Shown: piece after piece, positions 26,022 to 35,160 of the stretch
Layout: every line of letters begins with the position of its first letter
Numbering within the stretch: the stretch's first letter is position 1
Assembly: GCA_027484145.1 (NCBI GenBank)
Contig: JAIXUH010000026.1
Span: 664,533-728,532, forward strand
Direction: 5' to 3'
DNA: 64,000 nucleotides
DNA from: Rhodobacter sp.
GTDB lineage: Bacteria; Pseudomonadota; Alphaproteobacteria; Rhodobacterales; Rhodobacteraceae
The notes under the pieces: model-generated
Seen by the model: the letters and a program-made list of their open reading frames with translations, nothing else
The model's database searches: none
What the model was told of the DNA's origin: nothing
Position numbers and translations under genes: made by a program

Positions 26022-27280
26022 CAGCGTTCCTCGGCCAGAGCGAGATGGGTCAGGATCAGCGCGAGGATCGGCAAATTCTTCAGCAGTCCGCCGAATGGAT
26101 CAAGCCAGAGTGCAGGGGCGATCAGCGACAGGCCGACCGTATAGCCGGCGACCATGGCCAATTGCACCAGTGCGACGGCCTTGGGGCGCAGGTTGCGCAG
26201 AAGGGCGACGCCGATGGCGAGGTCGATCAGTCCGCCGCCGCGCGCCAGAATCAGGGCGGCTGTTTCAGGAAGACGCGCAACCGCCGGAAGGAAATCCGCC
26301 GAAGGCAGAGCAAGACCAACAGCACCCGAGGCGAGCCACAGGGCCGCAAGCGTCAGCCGGATCAGCGGCTTTAGCAGGTAAAGCCGGGCCTGCCAGAGGT
26401 CTTGGGTGCCTGCCGGGCGGGCCCGGACAAAGCTGTGAAATCCGCGCGGGCGGGTTGGAATTCGTGCCAGCAATCGGGCGGGGTCCGCCTCGACCCCGGC
26501 GGTCAGTTGCGCCACCGATGCTGCCGAAATCGGGCCAAGGCGCAGCGCGTCGCCGACCCTGCCGATCTGATGGGCCAAGGGCAGCGCCAACGGCAGCAGC
26601 CGAAGGGCCGGAAGGCCCAGCCAGGCTTGCGTCCCGCGGATCAGTTCGGTCTGGGTCACCCGATCTGGCCCGCCGATGTCCCACGTGCCGGGGCCGGGCG
26701 GATGTTGCAGGCAATCCAGCACGATCGCTGCCAGATCGCTGGCGTGAATCGGGTTGAAGGGCTGGGTGCCGTCTCCGATCACCGGAGTCACGAACGGCAA
26801 GGCAGCCAAGGCCCGAACCAAGGACGAGCCGCCATAGGATGTGTCGGCAAGGACCAACCCGGCGCGCAGCACCGTCACCCCGGCGGCAAGCGCCACCGCC
26901 TCGCCAGAGCGGCGGGCGGCTGAAAACGGGGTGGCAGCGTCGATCCCCACAGCCGAAATCAGCACCGCCGCCGTCTTGGGCGCGCGGGCGGCATAGGCTG
27001 CGGCGGGGGCTGCGGCATGGACGGCGTGCAAGGTTGCAGGGCTGCCGGTCAGAACGCCTGCCGCGTTTATCACATGGGTGGCGGGCTGCAGATGTGGCCG
27101 CCAGAATGCGGGCGAATGGGTGGCAGGATCGGTAAGGTCAGCCTTGAGTGTGGCAAATCCCATGGTCGCCAGACGACGTGGCTGCCGGGCCTGGGCTGTC
27201 ACTTCGATGCCGTGGTTGCGCAGGTGAAAGGCCAGATGACGCCCGATAAACCCGTCCGCCCCCAGCACCAGCACTTTCAT
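26021..27280 (-). CDS. NAD(P)-binding SDR domain fused to a DoxX-like membrane domain
   Basis: 419 residues. The N-terminal part (about 1-290) is an atypical/extended SDR: the dinucleotide motif GADGFIGRH is at residues 7-15. The C-terminal part (about 300-415) has four membrane helices of the DoxX-like kind. This looks like the NDUFA9-type or complex-I-related reductases and quinone-linked SDRs. It overlaps mtnP by four bases (ATGA) and DUF2269 by one base, so all are coupled. The substrate is unknown. Confidence 0.8.
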   Translation of the reverse strand: MKVLVLGADGFIGRHLAFHLRNHGIEVTAQARQPRRLATMGFATLKADLTDPATHSPAFWRPHLQPATHVINAAGVLTGSPATLHAVHAAAPAAAYAARAPKTAAVLISAVGIDAATPFSAARRSGEAVALAAGVTVLRAGLVLADTSYGGSSLVRALAALPFVTPVIGDGTQPFNPIHASDLAAIVLDCLQHPPGPGTWDIGGPDRVTQTELIRGTQAWLGLPALRLLPLALPLAHQIGRVGDALRLGPISAASVAQLTAGVEADPARLLARIPTRPRGFHSFVRARPAGTQDLWQARLYLLKPLIRLTLAALWLASGAVGLALPSADFLPAVARLPETAALILARGGGLIDLAIGVALLRNLRPKAVALVQLAMVAGYTVGLSLIAPALWLDPFGGLLKNLPILALILTHLALAEER

Positions 27281-28137
27281 CCCAGAACCCGGCCCGCCAC
27301 GGCGCTGAGTTTCGCCAAAACCTCGGGGTCACGTTTGTCGGGGGCGGTCATCACGGCATGGTCCAGGGCGCGGTCACAGCCATGCGGGCAGGGTGTCCGC
27401 ACTGCGCCCAGCAGGCCCGGCAACAGTGCCACCAGATCGCGCGCATGGCCGGTGTTGGCCGTCAGCGTGCGGATTACCTGCGCCACATCCACCGCGCCAT
27501 GCGACGGATGCCAGCAGTCATAATCGGTCACCATGGCGATGCAGGCATAACAAAGCTCGGCCTCGCGGGCCAGTTTCGCCTCGGGCATGCCAGTCATGCC
27601 GATCAGGTCCGCGCCCCAGCTGCGATACAGTCGCGATTCGGCCAGCGTTGAAAACTGTGGCCCCTCCATCGCGACATAGGTCGCCCCTTCATGCACCGTG
27701 ACCCCGACCGCGCGGGCCGCCGTTGCCGCCGCCCCCCCAAGGCGCGGGCAGGTCGGGTGCGAAAAGCCGACATGCGCCACACAGCCCGTGCCGAAGAACG
27801 ATTTTTCGCGGGCAAAGGTCCGGTCGATGTATTGGTCCACGATCATTACATCGCCCGGCACGAAATCCTCACGCAGGCTGCCGACGGCAGACACGGCAAA
27901 GACATCGGTGCAGCCAAGCTGCTTCAGTGCATCGATGTTGGCGCGATAGTTCACTGTGCTGGGCGAATGGACATGCCCGCGCCCGTGCCGCGGCAAGAAC
28001 GCCATCGCCACCCCGTTCAGGCGGCCCACCAGCACATCATCCGATGGCTTGCCCCACGGGGTTTTCACCTTGATCCAACTGGCCCCTTCCAGCCCGTCAA
28101 TCTGGTAAAGCCCCGATCCGCCAATGATTCCGATCAT
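27277..28137 (-). CDS. mtnP: S-methyl-5'-thioadenosine phosphorylase
   Basis: 286 residues, the typical MTAP size. It starts MIGIIGGSGLYQ, and carries the phosphate-site region RHGRGHVHSPSTVNYRAN and the purine-site stretch EGPQFSTLAESR. It splits methylthioadenosine from polyamine or homoserine-lactone synthesis into adenine and methylthioribose-1-phosphate. No mtnA or mtnK-type genes follow; the operon instead ends in apt. Confidence 0.95.
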   Translation of the reverse strand: MIGIIGGSGLYQIDGLEGASWIKVKTPWGKPSDDVLVGRLNGVAMAFLPRHGRGHVHSPSTVNYRANIDALKQLGCTDVFAVSAVGSLREDFVPGDVMIVDQYIDRTFAREKSFFGTGCVAHVGFSHPTCPRLGGAAATAARAVGVTVHEGATYVAMEGPQFSTLAESRLYRSWGADLIGMTGMPEAKLAREAELCYACIAMVTDYDCWHPSHGAVDVAQVIRTLTANTGHARDLVALLPGLLGAVRTPCPHGCDRALDHAVMTAPDKRDPEVLAKLSAVAGRVLG

Positions 28138-28372
28138 CGTCTCCAAAGACGCGCCCCTTTTTGTGCAGCCGTGCAACCTTAGGCGGCAGCTTGCCCTGTG
28201 GAAAGGGGGCAGTCAGCGGCCATTGCGGGGGATCGGTGGCGAAAACCAGCCTGTCGTTAGGCCCCGCCCAAAAACCCGCCACCGCTTTCGTAAAACGGAT
28301 AGCGGCATGGCCGGTGCCGCACCAAAACCTTGGGATGACTGTGCCAACCATGCCAACCGAAAAGGGTGAAAG
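28138..28372. other. Divergent promoter region
   Basis: 235 bases between the mtnP operon and a small lipoprotein gene. No gene or clear motif is seen; it should hold both promoters. Confidence 0.4.
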
Positions 28373-28684
28373 ATGTCGCGAATACCATCCATTTTGCTTG
28401 TTATGTCGGGTGTGATGCTGTCGGCCTGCGTGACATCCGAGCCGGACATTGCCCCGTTGCCGGTGAATGCCGGATCAAAGGCCGCCGTCGCCTGCCGCGC
28501 GGCCATCGCCCGGCAGGTGGGCGTGTCCGTCGGCGATGTGGCTGTGTTTGAAACCATCGAGTCCGAAGCCGGCACCCGCGTGCGCGCCTCGGTGGCTGGG
28601 GCGGTGGACCCTTGGGCTTGCCTGTCCAGCAATGACGGGGTGGTGGCCGAAGTGAACTATACCGGCAACGAAGGGTCGCTTTAG
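28373..28684 (+). CDS. Small putative lipoprotein
   Basis: 103 residues with a lipoprotein signal peptide: a hydrophobic stretch ending in the lipobox L-S-A-C (cysteine at residue 19). The mature part has two cysteines and V-x-V-E-T-I patterns but no family I recognise. It should be anchored in a membrane facing the periplasm. A clear terminator follows, and GAAAGA precedes the ATG. Confidence 0.7.
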   Translation: MSRIPSILLVMSGVMLSACVTSEPDIAPLPVNAGSKAAVACRAAIARQVGVSVGDVAVFETIESEAGTRVRASVAGAVDPWACLSSNDGVVAEVNYTGNEGSL

Positions 28685-28714
28685 GACGATACGATGTTCG
28701 GTAACGAGTGACCG

Positions 28715-28746
28715 CCCCCCGGTTCTGCCGGGGGGTTTTCTTTTGC
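28715..28746 (+). terminator. Terminator of the lipoprotein gene
   Basis: An 8-bp stem (28715-28722 with 28728-28735), 5-nt loop, followed by TTTTCTTTT. Confidence 0.9.
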
Positions 28747-28753
28747 GCGTGGC

Positions 28754-29338
28754 TTATCGATCGTCGGGGCGCGCCAGTTCGATCACCTCGCGCACGACCG
28801 TATAATCGCGATAGCCAAGCCGCGCGACGGGGTTGAACCGCGTCACGTCAAACCGGCCGCCAACCACGCAATCATCGCGCAGATGCACGCCTGTCACCTC
28901 GCCAAAGATCACATAGTTGTCGCGGCCGCGCATTGTGATCACATCAATGACCACACATTCCAGCGTTGCGGGCGCAACGGCGACCCTTGGGCAGGTGATA
29001 CTGTCGCAGGCCGCCTTGGCGACGCCTGCCACCAGAAATTCGTCCGTGCCGCGCGGCAGGGTCGCGGATGTTGCGCTCATGGTGGCAAACATTGCCTCTT
29101 CAACAATGTTCACGGCAAACACCCCGGTTTCGCGCAGGTTATCCAGCGAATCCTTGGCACCGGTCGAGGCGAACATGACCTGTGGCGGCACGTAGGCGAC
29201 GGCGTTGAAGAAGGAATAGGGAGCGAGGTTGTCGCCCATGCTGCCGGTGGTCGAGATCCAGCCGATGGGGCGGGGTGAGACAATGGCATTGAACGGGTTG
29301 TGCGGCAGACCGTGGCCATCCTTGGGGCGATAGAACAT
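28754..29338 (-). CDS. Flavin reductase-like domain protein
   Basis: 194 residues of the FMN-binding flavin reductase fold. It begins MFYRPKDGHGLPHNPFNAIV and carries SPRPIGWIST, then N-A-V-A-Y and F-A-S-x-G-x-K-D, the standard motifs. It should bind FMN; the substrate and partner enzyme are not shown. The ATG at 29338 has AGGA upstream. Its promoter overlaps that of the divergent acetyltransferase gene. Confidence 0.85.
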   Translation of the reverse strand: MFYRPKDGHGLPHNPFNAIVSPRPIGWISTTGSMGDNLAPYSFFNAVAYVPPQVMFASTGAKDSLDNLRETGVFAVNIVEEAMFATMSATSATLPRGTDEFLVAGVAKAACDSITCPRVAVAPATLECVVIDVITMRGRDNYVIFGEVTGVHLRDDCVVGGRFDVTRFNPVARLGYRDYTVVREVIELARPDDR

Positions 29339-29454
29339 GTGCTGGGCTTCCTGTCTTTCCCGATTTGAACCTGACACAATCGCATGTTACGGGGCGTTTC
29401 CAGTGGAATCGGGCATGTCGGCCAACCGAATGCACAGCTTGGGGAAAACGCTGC

Positions 29455-29940
29455 GTGTACAAGCTTGAGGAAGAGACCGAGGCCGACTGGTGGGAGGTGG
29501 AGGCGCTGTATGACCTGTGCTTTGCCCCCGGCCGCACGGCCCTGTCCTCCTACCGTTTGCGCGATGGCGTGCCCACGGTGGCGGCGCTGTGTCTGACCCT
29601 ACGCGATGCCGATGGCGCACTGGCAGCGGTGATCCGCTATTGGCCCGCCCTTGTGGGCGAGCATGACGTTTTGCTGCTGGGGCCTGTGGCCGTTCACCCG
29701 ACGCGGCAAGGCGAAGGCTTGGGCGGATTGCTGATCAACGAAAGTCTGGCCGAAGCACGCCGCCTTGGCTGGGAGCGGGTTCTGCTGGTGGGCGACGCGC
29801 CCTATTACGCCCGTTTCGGGTTTGCCAAGTTGGAGGGCGTGACCATGCCGCCCCCCACCAACCCCGACCGCGTTCTGGGCAAAGCACTGAAGCGCGGCGC
29901 GTGGGATGGCGTGCGTGGGACCGTCTCCAAGGCGACCTGA
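29455..29940 (+). CDS. GNAT family N-acetyltransferase
   Basis: 161 residues. The acetyl-CoA loop reads R-Q-G-E-G-L-G-G-L-L, followed by the tail G-D-A-P-Y-Y-x-R-F-G-F of YhbS-type acetyltransferases. The GTG at 29455 is chosen because GGGGA lies 9 bases upstream and the domain begins there; the frame opens at 29365. Substrate unknown. The EcsC-like gene follows on the same strand after 62 bases. Confidence 0.8.
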   Translation: MYKLEEETEADWWEVEALYDLCFAPGRTALSSYRLRDGVPTVAALCLTLRDADGALAAVIRYWPALVGEHDVLLLGPVAVHPTRQGEGLGGLLINESLAEARRLGWERVLLVGDAPYYARFGFAKLEGVTMPPPTNPDRVLGKALKRGAWDGVRGTVSKAT

Positions 29941-30002
29941 CCGCAAAGCCCGCCCGCAGGGATTGCACCCGGCGAATGCGCCCCCATATCAGGGGTATGG
30001 AC

Positions 30003-30743
30003 ATGACCTTGCCTGACCTTGACACCCAGATTGATGCACTGGCCACGCGCTATCGCCGGGCCAATGGCCCTGTGATGTCCGTCGTGAACCGGTTGGGTGG
30101 CACGCTGGAAAACCAGCTTGCGCTGATCCCCGATGCGGTGCGGATGCAGTTGGAACGCGTGGTTGCCGGGGCGCTGGATGGCGCGATGTCGGTGGCCGGG
30201 CAGGCAGACCGTATGCCCGACACCGGATCGCGCAGCCGCATCGCCGCCGCGATGGCCACGGGTGCGGCGGGCGGGGCCGGGGGGCTGGCCACATCCATCG
30301 CCGAACTGCCCGTGACAATCACGCTGATCCTACATGCCATCCGCCGGGCCGCCCGCGACGAAGGGTTCGATCCCGACACCCCGGCGATCCGCGCCGAATG
30401 CTTGCGCGTTTTTGGTGCAGGAAGCCCGCTTGCCACCGATGACGGCATCAACACGTCGTTCCTTTCGGCGCGGCTGACATTGACCGGGCCTGCGGTGCAA
30501 AAGATCGTGGCAACTGTCGCCCCGAAACTTGCTGCCGCCCTTAGCCAAAAGCTGGCGGCACAGGCGGTTCCGGTTCTGGGGGCGGTTGCTGGGGCAGCGC
30601 TGAACGGGGCGTTTTTGTCCTATTATCAGGAAATCGCCGTAATCCGGTTCCGTCTGCTGCGCCTGGCTGAAACCCATGGCGAAGAGAAGGTTCTGGATGC
30701 CTTTCGCCTTGCCGCGCAGGCGCCCAAACTGCGGCGCGCCTGA
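30003..30743 (+). CDS. EcsC family protein
   Basis: 246 residues resembling the EcsC family: a Gly/Ala-rich hydrophobic stretch (about 75-110) containing A-T-G-A-A-G-G-A-G-G, then helical C-terminal sequence with S-Y-Y-Q-E-I-A. Function is unknown; the name comes from a Bacillus secretion locus. Two ATG codons are near; that at 30003 has AGGGG 7 bases upstream and is preferred over 29997. It ends 6 bases before the convergent ptsP stop. Confidence 0.75.
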   Translation: MTLPDLDTQIDALATRYRRANGPVMSVVNRLGGTLENQLALIPDAVRMQLERVVAGALDGAMSVAGQADRMPDTGSRSRIAAAMATGAAGGAGGLATSIAELPVTITLILHAIRRAARDEGFDPDTPAIRAECLRVFGAGSPLATDDGINTSFLSARLTLTGPAVQKIVATVAPKLAAALSQKLAAQAVPVLGAVAGAALNGAFLSYYQEIAVIRFRLLRLAETHGEEKVLDAFRLAAQAPKLRRA

Positions 30744-30749
30744 CTGGCG

Positions 30750-32993
30750 CTATTCGGGTTGGCTGGCAAGCCAGTCGATCAGCGCCGGCCGTGCCGTTTC
30801 GTCGCCCGCTGCACGAGAGGCCGCAATCACCGCCTGCGCTTCGCCCAGATCAACACGTCGAATTAGCGCCTTGACCGGACCGACGGAGGCCGGTCGCATG
30901 GACAGGCTGCGCAGGCCGATGGCGGCAAGGGCAAGCGCCTCGATCGGGCGGCCCGCATCCTCGCCACAAAAAGACAGCGTGGTTCCCGCCTCTTGGCAGC
31001 GCCGCACGATACCTTCCATAAACGACAGGAAGGAATGGTTCAGCGTGTCATAGCGTTTGCGCACGCGCTCATTCTCTCGGTCTGCCGCAAAGAAGAACTG
31101 CTTGAGGTCATTGCCGCCGATCGAGATGAAATCCGTTTCCTTGAAAAACGCTTGCGGCGCATAGGCAAGGCTGGGCGTTTCCATCATGGCGCCGATTTCG
31201 ACCTTGCTGGGCACCACATGGCCCAGTGATTTTTCGCGGTGCAACTCGCGATAGACATGGCTGCGCGCGGCCTGAAACTCGCCAAATTCGGTGATGAACG
31301 GGAACATCACGGTCAGCGGGCGCCCGTTTGCGGCCCGGATCAGCGCCTGCACCTGCATCCGCAAGACACCCGGCTTGTCCAGACCCACCCGAATGGCGCG
31401 CCAGCCCATGGCGGGGTTCGGCTCGTCGTTGGGCTTCATATAGGGCAGCACCTTGTCTGACCCAATGTCCAAGGTACGAAACGCCACGCGCCGCCCCTTG
31501 GCCGCGTCCATCACGCGGGCATAAAGGGCTGCAAGTTCCGCGCGTTGCGGCATCTTGTTGCGCACAAGGAATTGCAGTTCGGTGCGGAACAGGCCCACCC
31601 CTTCGGCCCCCGACCCTTCCAGACTGGGCAGGTCGGCCATCAGCCCGGCGTTCATGGCCAGCGAGATCGTGGTACCGCATTTCGCTGTGGCGGGCAGGTT
31701 GCGCAGACTGGCATAGCGCTTTTGCGCCTCGGCCTGCATGGCGATTTTATCACGGAACGCGCGCGCCACGGTTTCTTCGGGCCGCAGGTGGGCAATCCCC
31801 TGATCGCCGTCCACAAGAATATGATCGCCGTTCAGCGCCTCAGACGTGATGCGGTCGGCGTGGATGACCAGCGGAATGGCAAGGGCACGCGCCACGATTG
31901 CGGCATGGCTGCCGACCGAGCCTTCTTCCAGCACCACGCCCTTCAGCTTGCGCCCATATTCCAGCAGTTCGGCAGGCCCGATGTTGCGCGCCACAAGGAT
32001 CGGGTTTTCCGGCATCTGCGCGCCGGTATCCTGCCCCTGGCCGGTCAGGATGCGCAGCAGGCGGTTCGACAGATCGTCCAGATCATGCAGACGTTCGCGC
32101 AAATAAGCGTCGGGCACCTGTTCCAGACGGGCGCGGGTGGCGGATTGTTCCTTTTCCACCGCCGCCTCGGCCGACAGGCCGCGCGCGATGTCATCTTCCA
32201 TCCGCTTCAACCAGCCCCGGCTGTTGGCGAACATGCGATACGCCTCCAGCACCTGTTTCTGGTCCTTGTCCAGACTTTCGGCCGACAGCAGATCATCCAC
32301 CGACACGCGCAACTGCCCCACCGCCTCGCGGATACGGTCAATCTCGGTCAGCGGGTCATCGGCCACGGGGTTGGTCACCACCACGCGCGGCTCATGCAGC
32401 CAGACATGCCCTTCGGCGGCCCCTTCCTGCCCGGTCGATCCGCGCAGCATCACGGGCTGGCGGTGCAGGGCGCGCATGCCATCCTCATCCGAGGTGAAGG
32501 CGCCAAGTTCCGTCATCTCGGCCAGCACCATGGCCACGACTTCCAGCGCGTAAACCTCATCTTCGGAATATTCGCGCGCAATCTTTGACTGCACGACCAG
32601 AACGCCCAGCTTTTCGCCAACCCGCTGAATCGGAACCCCGAGGAAGGATGAGAAAATCTCTTCCCCCGTTTCGGGCATATAGCGGAAACCTTTTTCCGCC
32701 GGGGCATTGGCGGTATTGACCGGGGTTGTCGTGCGCGCCACCCGGCCCACCAGACCTTCGCCCAGTTTCATCCGCGTCTTGTGCACCGATTCCGGCTTCA
32801 GCCCTTCGGTCGCGCAGAGTTCCAGCGTTTCGGCATCACGGAACAGATAGATCGAGCAAACCTCTGTCCCCATCGAATCGGCGATCAGATGGGTGATGCG
32901 GTCAAGCCTGTCCTGCCCCTTGCCGGGGATGGCCAGCGTGTCCCGCAGGCGACGCAAAAGCTTGCGGCTGTCACTTTCTGAACGTTCCGGCAT
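30750..32993 (-). CDS. ptsP: Phosphoenolpyruvate-protein phosphotransferase, nitrogen-type (EI-Ntr)
   Basis: 747 residues. An N-terminal GAF domain (about 25-165) distinguishes it from sugar-type EI. It continues with the HPr-interaction region, the phosphohistidine motif GSVGSHAAIVARAL and the PEP-binding TIM barrel containing SIGGNDL and the active cysteine in LSFCGEDAG. It starts the regulatory nitrogen phosphotransferase chain (EI-NPr-EIIA). The ATG at 32993 gives the canonical N-terminus. lysC lies upstream on the same strand, an arrangement common in alphaproteobacteria. Confidence 0.95.
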   Translation of the reverse strand: MPERSESDSRKLLRRLRDTLAIPGKGQDRLDRITHLIADSMGTEVCSIYLFRDAETLELCATEGLKPESVHKTRMKLGEGLVGRVARTTTPVNTANAPAEKGFRYMPETGEEIFSSFLGVPIQRVGEKLGVLVVQSKIAREYSEDEVYALEVVAMVLAEMTELGAFTSDEDGMRALHRQPVMLRGSTGQEGAAEGHVWLHEPRVVVTNPVADDPLTEIDRIREAVGQLRVSVDDLLSAESLDKDQKQVLEAYRMFANSRGWLKRMEDDIARGLSAEAAVEKEQSATRARLEQVPDAYLRERLHDLDDLSNRLLRILTGQGQDTGAQMPENPILVARNIGPAELLEYGRKLKGVVLEEGSVGSHAAIVARALAIPLVIHADRITSEALNGDHILVDGDQGIAHLRPEETVARAFRDKIAMQAEAQKRYASLRNLPATAKCGTTISLAMNAGLMADLPSLEGSGAEGVGLFRTELQFLVRNKMPQRAELAALYARVMDAAKGRRVAFRTLDIGSDKVLPYMKPNDEPNPAMGWRAIRVGLDKPGVLRMQVQALIRAANGRPLTVMFPFITEFGEFQAARSHVYRELHREKSLGHVVPSKVEIGAMMETPSLAYAPQAFFKETDFISIGGNDLKQFFFAADRENERVRKRYDTLNHSFLSFMEGIVRRCQEAGTTLSFCGEDAGRPIEALALAAIGLRSLSMRPASVGPVKALIRRVDLGEAQAVIAASRAAGDETARPALIDWLASQPE

Positions 32994-33156
32994 TGTCTCT
33001 CCGGTTGCCTGTCCGCGCGGCGCGCGGTTTGGGGTCGTTAGATCACACCCATGACGAAAACGGAACGCAATCTGTCGCATGCCGCAATGTCAACGGCGCG
33101 CGCCGATCCGGCACGCGCCTTGGGGTGTGCATAAAGAACTGGCGAATGCCTGAAAA

Positions 33157-34413
33157 TCAGGCTTTCTCAAGCTCGAACGCGTCGTGCAGCGCCTGCACGG
33201 CCAGTTCCATATACTTGCGGTCGATCAGCACCGAGATCTTGATTTCAGACGTGGCGATGACCTTGATGTTGATGTTTTCGGCGGCAAGCGCCTGAAACGT
33301 CTTGGCGGCCACGCCAACCTGGCTGCGCATGCCGATGCCCACGACCGACACCTTGGCCACATCGGTATCTACGTTCAGATCATCATACTTGATCAGCCCG
33401 GCAGCGCGGGCATCTTCCATCGCCTTTTGGGCGCGCGCCACCTGATTGGTCGGCACGGAAAAGGTCATGTCCGTCACGGCGCCCGCGTGGTTGCCATAGT
33501 TCTTTTCCGAGATGTTCTGCACGATCATGTCGACGTTCACCCCGGCCTCGGCCAAGGGGCCAAAGATGGCGCTTGCCACGCCGGGGCGATCCTCGACCGT
33601 GACGAGGGTCATTTTCGCCTCATCGCGGGAATAGGCCACACCAGAGACCACTTTCGATTCCATGATTTCATCCTCGTCGCAGACCAAGGTTCCAGAATTT
33701 TCGTCGGTATCCTCGAACGAGGACAGCACGCGCAGCCGCACCTTATAGCGCATCGCCAGTTCGACCGAGCGCGTTTGCAGAACCTTGGCCCCAAGCGAGG
33801 CCAGTTCCAGCATTTCCTCGAACGCAATCTTGTCCAGCTTGCGGGCCTTGGACGCGATGCGCGGGTCGGTGGTGTAGATGCCGTCAACATCGGTGTAGAT
33901 GTCACAACGCTCGGCCGCAAAGGCGGCGGCAAAGGCCACGGCAGTGGTGTCTGACCCACCGCGCCCCAGCGTTGTGATGCGCCCTTCGGCGGACACGCCC
34001 TGAAAGCCCGCCACAACGGCAACCTTGAAGCCTTCGGCAAACTTGGCATCGATATTGTCGCGCGGAATGCTGACAAAGCGCGCGCTGCCATGGGCGCTGG
34101 TGGTGTTGATCGGCACCTGCCAGCCCTGCCAGCTGCGCGCCGGTATGCCCATTTCCTGCAACCGCAGCGCCATCAGGCCCGCAGTCACATTCTCACCCGC
34201 TGCCACGACGGCATCGTACTCGCGGGCGTCATACAGTTTCGACGTGCCCTCGACATAGCCGACAAGTTTGTTCGTCTCGCCCGACATGGCCGAAACAATG
34301 ACGATCACGTCATAGCCGCGATCCACCTCTTGCTGCACCTTTTTCGCGGCATTCTCGATCCGCGAAAGGTCAGCCACCGAGGTGCCGCCGAATTTCATCA
34401 CCAGAAGCGGCAT
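33157..34413 (-). CDS. lysC: Aspartate kinase
   Basis: 418 residues. It begins MPLLVMKFGGTSVADL with the K-F-G-G-T-S kinase motif; GRGGSDTTAVA is also present. The C-terminal 150 residues contain two ACT domains (GVASAIFGPLAEAGVNVDM and the following repeat), so feedback inhibition by lysine or threonine is expected. It makes aspartyl phosphate for lysine, threonine and methionine. GGGAGG precedes the ATG at 34413; longer frames are rejected. Confidence 0.96.
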   Translation of the reverse strand: MPLLVMKFGGTSVADLSRIENAAKKVQQEVDRGYDVIVIVSAMSGETNKLVGYVEGTSKLYDAREYDAVVAAGENVTAGLMALRLQEMGIPARSWQGWQVPINTTSAHGSARFVSIPRDNIDAKFAEGFKVAVVAGFQGVSAEGRITTLGRGGSDTTAVAFAAAFAAERCDIYTDVDGIYTTDPRIASKARKLDKIAFEEMLELASLGAKVLQTRSVELAMRYKVRLRVLSSFEDTDENSGTLVCDEDEIMESKVVSGVAYSRDEAKMTLVTVEDRPGVASAIFGPLAEAGVNVDMIVQNISEKNYGNHAGAVTDMTFSVPTNQVARAQKAMEDARAAGLIKYDDLNVDTDVAKVSVVGIGMRSQVGVAAKTFQALAAENINIKVIATSEIKISVLIDRKYMELAVQALHDAFELEKA

Positions 34414-34489
34414 GGTCCCTCCCACGGCCCCCAAACACCGGGCGCTTCTTATGCGGGGGCGGGGGCAGGTGCAAGGGGCGGGTGCGCGG

Positions 34490-35143
34490 CTACAGCGGGT
34501 GGGCGCGCCCGTCCCATGTTTCAAAGCAGCCCGTTGTTGCGACTGACAGCGCGGCAAAACGCGCCATCAGGCCATCGCGGGCTTGCTCGATGCTGATGTC
34601 GGCATCATCACCGCCCATATCCGTGCGCACCCAGCCGGGATGATAAATGCCGACGGCGATGCCTTCATGGCGCAGGTCGGTCGCCAGATTGCGGCCAAGG
34701 TTCAGCACCGCCGCCTTGGACGCGCGATAGATGTAACTGCCCCCCGGCGCACGGGTGTTTGACCCCATCTGCGACGAGATGATGGCGATTTTTCCCTTTG
34801 CTGCCCGCAGGTTCGGCAACAGCGCCTGAATGGTCAGGAACACGCCGGTCACATTGACGGAAAAGGTCTCCTCCCACATCTGCGCGGCAAATCCTGTCTC
34901 AATGGGCTGGCCCTTGTCGCGGTAAATGCCCGCGTTGCAGACCAGCAAGTCAAGTGGTTGCTCCTGCATCTGCGCGCCCAAAGCGGTGATCGAGGCCGGG
35001 TTCGCCATATCGGCAACCAGCCACCGGCCGGGCCCATCTTTCGGCGCGCGGGCGGTGCCGATCACCTCTGACCCCTGCGCCAGATAGCCGCCCATCAGCG
35101 CCTGCCCGATGCCGCGCGTGGCCCCGGTGATCAATGTGGTCAT
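34490..35143 (-). CDS. Short-chain dehydrogenase/reductase
   Basis: 217 residues with the cofactor motif TGATRGIG at the N-terminus, the N-A-G motif and the catalytic Y-x-x-x-K (YRASK), with serine in ISSQMGS. Substrate is unknown. It starts 17 bases after the purD stop and is likely co-transcribed with it. Confidence 0.9.
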   Translation of the reverse strand: MTTLITGATRGIGQALMGGYLAQGSEVIGTARAPKDGPGRWLVADMANPASITALGAQMQEQPLDLLVCNAGIYRDKGQPIETGFAAQMWEETFSVNVTGVFLTIQALLPNLRAAKGKIAIISSQMGSNTRAPGGSYIYRASKAAVLNLGRNLATDLRHEGIAVGIYHPGWVRTDMGGDDADISIEQARDGLMARFAALSVATTGCFETWDGRAHPL

Positions 35144-35160
35144 GTCCGCCCCCCTGCGCG

